Shown here piece after piece: positions 27,932-33,249 of a DNA stretch of 33,249 nt (position 1 is its first letter; each line of letters starts with the position of its first letter). The translations under genes and the position numbers were made by a program. The stretch is from Myxococcales bacterium. Lineage in GTDB: Bacteria > Myxococcota > Polyangia > Polyangiales > Polyangiaceae. The notes beneath the pieces were generated by a model, which was not told the origin of the DNA, searched no databases, and saw nothing but the letters and a program-made list of their open reading frames with translations. The stretch lies in assembly GCA_003151595.1 (NCBI GenBank), contig PLXW01000131.1, forward strand, positions 1 to 33,249, given 5' to 3'.

Positions 27932-28414
27932 TCAGTGCGACGGGGCCAGCTCTTCGTGCATGCGCATCCGCTTCTCGGCGAAGGCCCAGTCGATCGACAA
28001 GCGCCCCGCGCCGACCACCGAGATGAGGCACAGGAGAAACAGCACGAGCACGGTGAACTCGAGCGTCTGCCCTTCGGTGAAGAGCCCTTCCTTCAGGTGA
28101 ACGAAGAGCACGGCGCCGATCAGGTTCGGAATCTGGATGATCGCGCCGAGCCGCGTGAAGATCCCGAAGGTCATCATCAGCCCCCCGGTGATGTGCACGA
28201 GCGCGATGAGCTCCGCGAACCCCGGGGTCGCGAACGGCACACCGGCCTGCTTCATCATCTCGGTGAGCGCGGCGTGGTGAAACATGTACGCGAACCCTTT
28301 GACCACGAGCGCGAACCCCAAAAAGATCCGCACCGAGTCCCACGCGAGGTCGCGGTTCTCGGCAATCCAGTCACCCAGCGAACGCCGCGTTTGCTCTGTC
28401 GTCTCCGTGGCCAT
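27932..28414 (-). CDS. DoxX-family membrane protein
   Basis: The 160-aa product has four predicted membrane helices: SVRIFLGFALVVKGFAYMFH, then a segment including ELIALVHITGGLMMTFGIF, one including AIIQIPNLIGAVLFV, and a final stretch including FTVLVLFLLCLISVVGAG. The short four-helix layout with early GFALVVKG and a Gly-rich second helix fits the DoxX/DoxD-like family, whose members have poorly defined redox or envelope roles. The ATG at 28414 is certain from a perfect AGGAGG six bases upstream; an in-frame start at 28447 lies before it and is not favoured. It stands apart from its neighbours, with ~110-nt gaps on both sides, and may have its own promoter. Confidence 0.85.
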   Translation of the reverse strand: MATETTEQTRRSLGDWIAENRDLAWDSVRIFLGFALVVKGFAYMFHHAALTEMMKQAGVPFATPGFAELIALVHITGGLMMTFGIFTRLGAIIQIPNLIGAVLFVHLKEGLFTEGQTLEFTVLVLFLLCLISVVGAGRLSIDWAFAEKRMRMHEELAPSH

Positions 28415-28420
28415 CGAGCG

Positions 28421-28426
28421 CCTCCT
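28421..28426 (-). promoter_or_regulatory. Consensus ribosome-binding site of the DoxX gene
   Basis: AGGAGG on the minus strand, 6 nt before the ATG at 28414. It is a full consensus match, rare in this window, and fixes the start. Confidence 0.85.
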
Positions 28427-28528
28427 TGAATCGACTGTGAACCGCACCGCTCATTTCGCAGAGTGAGCCCTCGAAGTCTGGACCTGCGGAAAGCCCGGCG
28501 CACCCGACGCGCTCGTCTCCCCGGCGCC

Positions 28529-30754
28529 TCACTCGGCGTCTAGCTGGAGCGTGGGCACACCGGACTCACCTGAACGGAGATAGCCGTAGCGCGCGAGATT
28601 CCCCATGACGCGCGCCACGTAGGTCCGTGTCTCGGAGAAGGGGATGCGCTCCACGAAGAGGTCGAGCTCGAACGGCGTGCTCTTGTCGCGGCGCGAGAGC
28701 CAGCGGTCGATGGCGTCGGGCCCGGCGTTGTAGGCGGCGACCGCGAGCGGTGTGGCGCCGTGAAAGTGCGTGAGCAGATCGCGCAGGTAGCGGGCGCCGA
28801 GCGCGATGTTGAGCGGAGGGCTCGTGAGGCGCGTGCCGTCGTCGTCGGGGTCGGGCGTCTCTTTCGCGACCGCGCGCGCGGTCTCCGGCAAGAGCTGAAG
28901 CAGGCCCACGGCGCGCGCCGAGGAGACGACGTCGGGATCGAAGCCGCTCTCCTGACGCATCACTGCGTACACGAGCGCAGGCGGGAGATCGTTCTCCTTC
29001 GCTCGCGCCGCAACCTCGCCTGCGTACGGCGTGGGGAACGCGCACTCCCATCCCCAGCGCGTCTTGGGCGTGGGCGCGACGGCGAGGAGCGCGGCGGGGA
29101 TCTGCTGCGCGATCTGGTAGCGACGCTTGGCGCGCGAGAGCAGGCCGTACGCGTCGCACAGCGCTTCGGTGCTCCGCCCTTGCGCGCCCCCGGCGACGGC
29201 GGCCTCGCGTTCGCGCAGCTCGTTCTCGGCGTCGGCGTCGAGGCCGATGCGATGGAGCAGATCGACCGGCGTGGGGAGCGTCATCGCGATCGGATCGCTC
29301 GCTTCGACGCCGGCGTCGTCGCCGTCGATCACCGGCGGCATCGGCGCGCCGATCTGCGCGAGCCGCGCGCGAGCCACGAGCGCCGGCCACGACATCGGCC
29401 GCGCGCGCGCCACGTCGGTCCACCGCGCGACGGCGTGCGTGCGATCTCCGTCGCGAAGGGCCGCCAGCGCCGCCATCACGCGCGCGCGTCCGGCCGAGAG
29501 CGCGTCCGTCTCGTCTTCCGCCAGCTGCTCGAAGAGAGGCCGCGCGCCGTGCGCATCGCCCGCGAGCAAGCGCGCCAGCGCCCGATCGCGCGCCGCTTCG
29601 TGGTGCTCTTGCCCGTTCGGGTACTTCGCGACGTACGCATCGAGCGCGGTCGCCGCGTCCTTCCATCGGCCGTGCAGGAGCTCGAGGCGGGCGATCAGGA
29701 ACGACGCCTGATCTCCCCACGGCGTCCCCGCCTGCGCCTTCGCCACGCGGCCGAGCGCCACGATCGCTTCGTCGTCCTTGTCCGCGCGAGCGAGCGCGCG
29801 CGCCGATCGAAACGAGTCTTCGCCCGCGTGCGCGCCACCGGCTGCCGCGCACTGCGAGAGCACGCGCGACGCCTCGGCGTACTTCCCGCCGCGGTACAGC
29901 GCGTCCCCCTTCGCGCGCATCCGCTCGAGCAGCGGCACCTTGCGACCGGGCGCGGCCTCGACGTGATCGATCGCGCGCGCGGCGTCTTCGGGGCGCCCAG
30001 CGAGCGAGTACGCCTCGGCGCGCGCCAGCAGCTCGTCGCTCGTGAGCGGCTTCTGCGGCGCGAGCTTGGACAGGGCGGCGTCGGCGCGCTTGCCCCACGA
30101 GAGATCCGGCGCGTGCGTCGCCAGCCAGCGCGCGTCGTCGGCTTCGATCGGATCGTCGGGCGCGAGTCGAAGACGGATCGCGCGCGCCTCGGCTTCTTGC
30201 GCGCGGGTTCGCTTGTCGTTCGCCAGCACGCGATCGCACGCCGCGCGCGCACGCTGCGAGAGCTTCGCCTTCTCGAACGCCTGCGCCGCATGAAGCAGCG
30301 ACGTCGGCGTTCCGCGCGCCAGGTACCACTCGGCAGCGACGTCGTACGGCCCCACGGCGAGCTGCGCTTCGGCGCGCCATCGCTGGACGTCGTCGGCGAG
30401 CAGGGGCAGCGCCGCTTCGAGGCCATCGAGGGCCGCGATCGCGCTCTTTCCGTCGTTCTTCGCCAGCGCCGTGCGCGCCAGCGCGTAGCGAACCTCGGGC
30501 TGCGCGCGGTCCGCGGCGGGGAGCGCGGCGAGGAGCGTCCAGGCGTCGTCCCATCGCTCTTCGCGAATCGCGTCGGCCCACGCGCCCGCGCTCGTCACGT
30601 TCGTCGCGCTGGCGTCGACCGCGGTCGCGACGGTGCTGCTCGGCGTGGGCGACGGCGCCTTCGTCTCGGCCACGAGCGGCTTGTCATGCCGCGCGCACGC
30701 GAACGCCATGCATGCGATCGCGAGCGCCGACGCGGTCCTCATTCCTCTACGCAT
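28529..30754 (-). CDS. Soluble lytic transglycosylase (Slt70-like) lipoprotein
   Basis: The 741-aa product has a lipoprotein signal ending A17-F-A-C20. A long helical, TPR-like region (~45-570) is followed by a C-terminal lysozyme-like SLT domain (~580-715) with the catalytic Glu602 in VMRQESGFDP, the ARAVGLLQLLPETA motif and AVAAYNAGPDAIDRW. Such enzymes cleave peptidoglycan glycan strands non-hydrolytically in the periplasm, for turnover or insertion of machinery. The superhelical front and Slt at the end match Slt70. The ATG at 30754 overlaps the methyltransferase stop and has GGAGGG ten bases upstream; an ATG at 30742 is also possible. Confidence 0.9.
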   Translation of the reverse strand: MRRGMRTASALAIACMAFACARHDKPLVAETKAPSPTPSSTVATAVDASATNVTSAGAWADAIREERWDDAWTLLAALPAADRAQPEVRYALARTALAKNDGKSAIAALDGLEAALPLLADDVQRWRAEAQLAVGPYDVAAEWYLARGTPTSLLHAAQAFEKAKLSQRARAACDRVLANDKRTRAQEAEARAIRLRLAPDDPIEADDARWLATHAPDLSWGKRADAALSKLAPQKPLTSDELLARAEAYSLAGRPEDAARAIDHVEAAPGRKVPLLERMRAKGDALYRGGKYAEASRVLSQCAAAGGAHAGEDSFRSARALARADKDDEAIVALGRVAKAQAGTPWGDQASFLIARLELLHGRWKDAATALDAYVAKYPNGQEHHEAARDRALARLLAGDAHGARPLFEQLAEDETDALSAGRARVMAALAALRDGDRTHAVARWTDVARARPMSWPALVARARLAQIGAPMPPVIDGDDAGVEASDPIAMTLPTPVDLLHRIGLDADAENELREREAAVAGGAQGRSTEALCDAYGLLSRAKRRYQIAQQIPAALLAVAPTPKTRWGWECAFPTPYAGEVAARAKENDLPPALVYAVMRQESGFDPDVVSSARAVGLLQLLPETARAVAKETPDPDDDGTRLTSPPLNIALGARYLRDLLTHFHGATPLAVAAYNAGPDAIDRWLSRRDKSTPFELDLFVERIPFSETRTYVARVMGNLARYGYLRSGESGVPTLQLDAE

Positions 30755-32003
30755 ACAGACCGAACCCTCCGCCGCCACGCCACCCGCGCGCGCGCGTGAT
30801 CCCGGTCGCGTCCTCGCCGCGCACCACGCGCGTCAAGCGCGGAAGGCACATCTCGTTCATCTGCGCGCCGCGCTCGATCCCGATCCAGCGCCGCCCCATC
30901 TTGTGCGCCACTGCCGCGGTGGTGCCGCTCCCCAGGAACGGATCGAGCACCCAGTCGCCGTCGTCGCTCGCCATCGCGATCACCCGCTCGAGGAGCCGCT
31001 CGGGCTTCTTGTTGCGCGTGAAGACGACCCCCCCTTCGCGCGCGATCCCCTGGAACGGCACGTCGCTCCACACGTTCGTGAGCGGCTCGACGAGCACGCC
31101 GTCGCGCACTTTGTCGGCCAGGAAGAGCACGCGGTTCCCTCCGCGGAGCACCATGTCCTTGAAGCCCGGGCGCGCGAACCGCAGCGTCGTCGTCGGCTCG
31201 GCTTTCGATCGCGCGATCCACGCCTGCGCCTCGCGGCTCACCGCCTCCACGCGCGGCTGCGCGAAGCGAACGACGTGCGAGGCGTTCTCCACCGCGAACT
31301 TCTCCACCGCGCGCGCCAGCCCTTCGCGCCCGAGCTTCGCCACGGCGTCCTTCGCGCTCGCGAACCCCATCGCACGCCAGGCGTGCGCGCGCAGCGGCTC
31401 GAACGTCCACTTCGCGATGGCGTCGTCGCGGTTCGGAACGAACGTCCCGTACGCCGCGTCGTAGCCGTCGCGCGCGCGCCACTGCGGGTTCGCGCGCCAT
31501 TTGCGGCGGTCGCGCGCGTACACGAGCAAGTAGTCGCTCACGTTCACCGGCCCGGCGTTGATCGCTTTGTGTCCGGTGCTCGCGCTTCGCACGATCGTGA
31601 TCGTCGAGACGCGGTTGCTCGCCCCGAACGTCGCGTCCATGAGGCCGATGAGCGGCCCTAGCATCGTGTCGTCGATCTCCGCGAACACCGCGCCGTCGTC
31701 GGCCACCAGCGCGCGCATCGCCTCGAGGCGCGGCGCCATCATCGCGCACCACTCGTTCGCCGGCAGCGCGTCGTCGTACTCGGCGAAAGTGCGCCCGGTG
31801 TTGAACGGCGGATCGAAGTACACGCACCGCACGCGCCCCGCGAACGCGCCCCCCGCCTTCGACGCCAGCCATCGCATGGCGTCCAGGTTGTCACCATGCA
31901 CGAGCCGATTCTCGCCATCACGCGTAGCGACGCCGCACGAACGCGTCTCGTCGCGCGTGAAGGCGATCAGCTCGGGAGCGCGTGCACTGGTCCGTGCAGC
32001 CAA
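30747..32003 (-). CDS. Solitary beta-class adenine/cytosine-N4 DNA methyltransferase
   Basis: The 418-aa product has the beta-class motif order: catalytic motif VYFDPPFNTGRTF with DPPF at 64-67 first, and AdoMet-binding DPFLGSGTTAAVAHKMGRRW (D354-T362) at the end. Between them is a ~200-residue variable region that would recognise the target site. This is the Mod-like/type III layout but shorter than Mod (usually ~600 aa), and no restriction (Res) gene lies next to it, so I call it solitary. Methylated sequence unknown. The TTG start at 32003 overlaps the upstream stop by ~37 nt; there is no ATG or GTG before the catalytic motif that keeps the full fold. The stop overlaps the transglycosylase start. 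Confidence 0.85.
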   Translation of the reverse strand: MAARTSARAPELIAFTRDETRSCGVATRDGENRLVHGDNLDAMRWLASKAGGAFAGRVRCVYFDPPFNTGRTFAEYDDALPANEWCAMMAPRLEAMRALVADDGAVFAEIDDTMLGPLIGLMDATFGASNRVSTITIVRSASTGHKAINAGPVNVSDYLLVYARDRRKWRANPQWRARDGYDAAYGTFVPNRDDAIAKWTFEPLRAHAWRAMGFASAKDAVAKLGREGLARAVEKFAVENASHVVRFAQPRVEAVSREAQAWIARSKAEPTTTLRFARPGFKDMVLRGGNRVLFLADKVRDGVLVEPLTNVWSDVPFQGIAREGGVVFTRNKKPERLLERVIAMASDDGDWVLDPFLGSGTTAAVAHKMGRRWIGIERGAQMNEMCLPRLTRVVRGEDATGITRARGWRGGGGFGLYA

Positions 32004-33249
32004 GGGTCCGTGATCCTACGCCAGTTCCCCTCCGACTCGAGCCCCCCCATGATGCTCGAGAGACCCCACTGAAGCCGATTCACGAACGTGAAGTCGCTCG
32101 GCATGTTCACCGGCGTCGGCAGGCTCGGCAGGTTGTCGCCCGTCTTGAAGACGATCTTCTTGCCGCCCCGCACCAGGAACGCGATCGCTTCGCGCGCCGC
32201 CGCCTTCGTGTGGCGGTAGTCGATGTCTTCCACGAGCGGCCGGCTCATCAGCCGCGCGTAGTCCGTGTAGAGCTTCCACGACTCGGGATCGCTCTTGTCG
32301 TAGCCGAGCACCTCCACGCAGGCGCGCTCGAACTCTTCTTGATCGCCCACCTGCTGCGCGACGACGTAGCGCTTCAGGCCGAGCACGAGCGACTCGGGGA
32401 TCTTCTTCGTGCAGCCGAAGTCGAGGAACGCCACGCGCCCGCCGCCGAGGAAGCGGTAGTTGCCGGGGTGCGGGTCGGCGTTGAAAATATAGATGCGTTT
32501 GTAGGTGCCGTAGGTGAAGCGCCAGATCGCCTCTGCCCACTGGTCGCGCAGCTCCTGTCCGGCGGTGAGGGCATCGCTCCACGATTTGCCCCGCACGAGC
32601 TCCTGGGTCAGCACACGACCGGTGCACAGCTCACCGATCACCTCGGGGACGTGGATGAATGGGTGCCCGCGGTAGTGCTCGGCGAACTCGGCCTGGTTGG
32701 CCGCCTCGAGCCGGTAGTCGAGCTCCTCAGTGATGCGGGCGCTCATCTCACGTCCCGCGCCGCGAAGATCAAAGCTCAGCCTCCGCGGAGATAAGCCGCC
32801 AATGATCAAGCTCAGAAACGTCGCCAGCAACTCGGTGTTCTTCAAGTCGGCAACGATCGCGTCCGCCACTCCCGGATACTGGATCTTGACCGCGACCTCG
32901 CGACCATCGTGCAGCCGGGCGCCGTGAACCTGGCCGAGGGAAGCGGCCGCGAGCGGCTCCCAGTCGAACTCGGCAAACACACTCTCGGCCCGGCGGCCAA
33001 GCTCGCGCTCGAGCACAGAGCGCGCCAGCCCCGGAGCCATCGGCGGCGCGTCACTGCACAAACGCGTCAGCGCCGTCTGGTAGATCGTTTGAAGCTCAGC
33101 CGGCACCGAGGGACCTACCGACGCAAACGAGAGCATCTGCCCGGCCTTCATCAGCGCGCCCTTGGAGCGACCGAGCAGCTCGGCGTAGGACTCCGCCGTG
33201 CGGACGTGAAACTCGGTGCTGTCGGCGCCCGTCAGCTTGCCGCGCAGCC
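31967..33249 (-). CDS. ABC1/AarF (UbiB-like) atypical kinase, N-terminus outside window
   Basis: The frame is open to the right edge, so the ATG at 33151 is internal and the true start lies outside. The visible 427 residues include the family-defining KxGQ motif (MKAGQMLSF), an Ala-rich nucleotide loop (AAASLGQVHGARL), VAVKIQYPG with the ATP-binding Lys, the ExD-type helix (TEELDYRLEAANQAEF), NADPHPGNYRF, and LDFGCTK. These identify an ABC1/UbiB atypical protein-kinase-like ATPase, related to proteins needed for ubiquinone synthesis or lipid transport. No C-terminal membrane helix is seen, unlike UbiB of E. coli, so it may be a soluble or peripheral member. The methyltransferase start overlaps its 3' end. 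Confidence 0.9.
   Translation of the reverse strand, partial: LRGKLTGADSTEFHVRTAESYAELLGRSKGALMKAGQMLSFASVGPSVPAELQTIYQTALTRLCSDAPPMAPGLARSVLERELGRRAESVFAEFDWEPLAAASLGQVHGARLHDGREVAVKIQYPGVADAIVADLKNTELLATFLSLIIGGLSPRRLSFDLRGAGREMSARITEELDYRLEAANQAEFAEHYRGHPFIHVPEVIGELCTGRVLTQELVRGKSWSDALTAGQELRDQWAEAIWRFTYGTYKRIYIFNADPHPGNYRFLGGGRVAFLDFGCTKKIPESLVLGLKRYVVAQQVGDQEEFERACVEVLGYDKSDPESWKLYTDYARLMSRPLVEDIDYRHTKAAAREAIAFLVRGGKKIVFKTGDNLPSLPTPVNMPSDFTFVNRLQWGLSSIMGGLESEGNWRRITDPWLHGPVHALPS

Noticed and set aside
30747..32003. Calling this a type III restriction-modification system
   Set aside because: Only the methyltransferase is present, it is shorter than Mod, and no Res helicase-nuclease is next to it in the window.

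Overview
The window is about 33 kb of very GC-rich DNA, nearly all coding, with strong G/C bias at codon third positions. That bias creates long spurious reading frames on the opposite strand. The gene content suggests a myxobacterium-like deltaproteobacterium (Myxococcota, perhaps the Polyangiales side). The evidence is two Hanks-type Ser/Thr kinases (one with a zinc-ribbon head, one a kinase/AAA-ATPase/TPR giant), six likely lipoproteins, an AgmX/PglI-type C-terminal domain and a degenerate MopE-like Asp/Cys motif. This placement is inference; there is no rRNA or tRNA in the window to settle it.

Layout. Every gene from 1 to 19130 is on the plus strand and every gene from 19146 to the right edge is on the minus strand. 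The two halves meet tail to tail with only 15 bp between stop codons. Left to right on the plus strand: the 3' end of recA; a SixA-type phosphohistidine phosphatase; a non-coding stretch holding a large REP-like palindrome; a SprT-like zinc peptidase; four secreted or lipoprotein genes (2250-7175), three of whose junctions are 4-nt start/stop overlaps; a small hypothetical protein overlapping or abutting an alpha/beta-hydrolase lipoprotein; an RPH-like dikinase (ATP-grasp plus C-terminal swivelling-His domain) overlapping an RluA-type pseudouridine synthase; the kinase/ATPase/TPR protein; a small exported protein; the zinc-ribbon kinase; and a 199-aa protein resembling a myxobacterial paralogous family.

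On the minus strand, read in the direction of transcription from the right edge: a UbiB/AarF-like ABC1 kinase cut by the window edge, a solitary beta-class DNA methyltransferase and a Slt70-like lytic transglycosylase lipoprotein form one overlapping cluster. A DoxX membrane protein follows with its own strong ribosome-binding site. Then comes a compact series: a CNNM/CorC-type CBS membrane protein, an MMPL/RND exporter, a Ser-Gly-linker lipoprotein, a 116-aa sigma-factor-like mini-protein, and mfd.

Most of this is housekeeping DNA repair (recA, mfd), RNA modification, envelope and signalling. I see no phage, IS element, CRISPR array or obvious genomic island. The items most worth a second look are the mini-protein that looks like sigma-70 regions 1.1 and 3 without regions 2 and 4, the translationally coupled lipoprotein cassette, the RPH-like enzyme, and the CNNM-like gene whose first membrane helix can only be complete if translation starts at a CTG.
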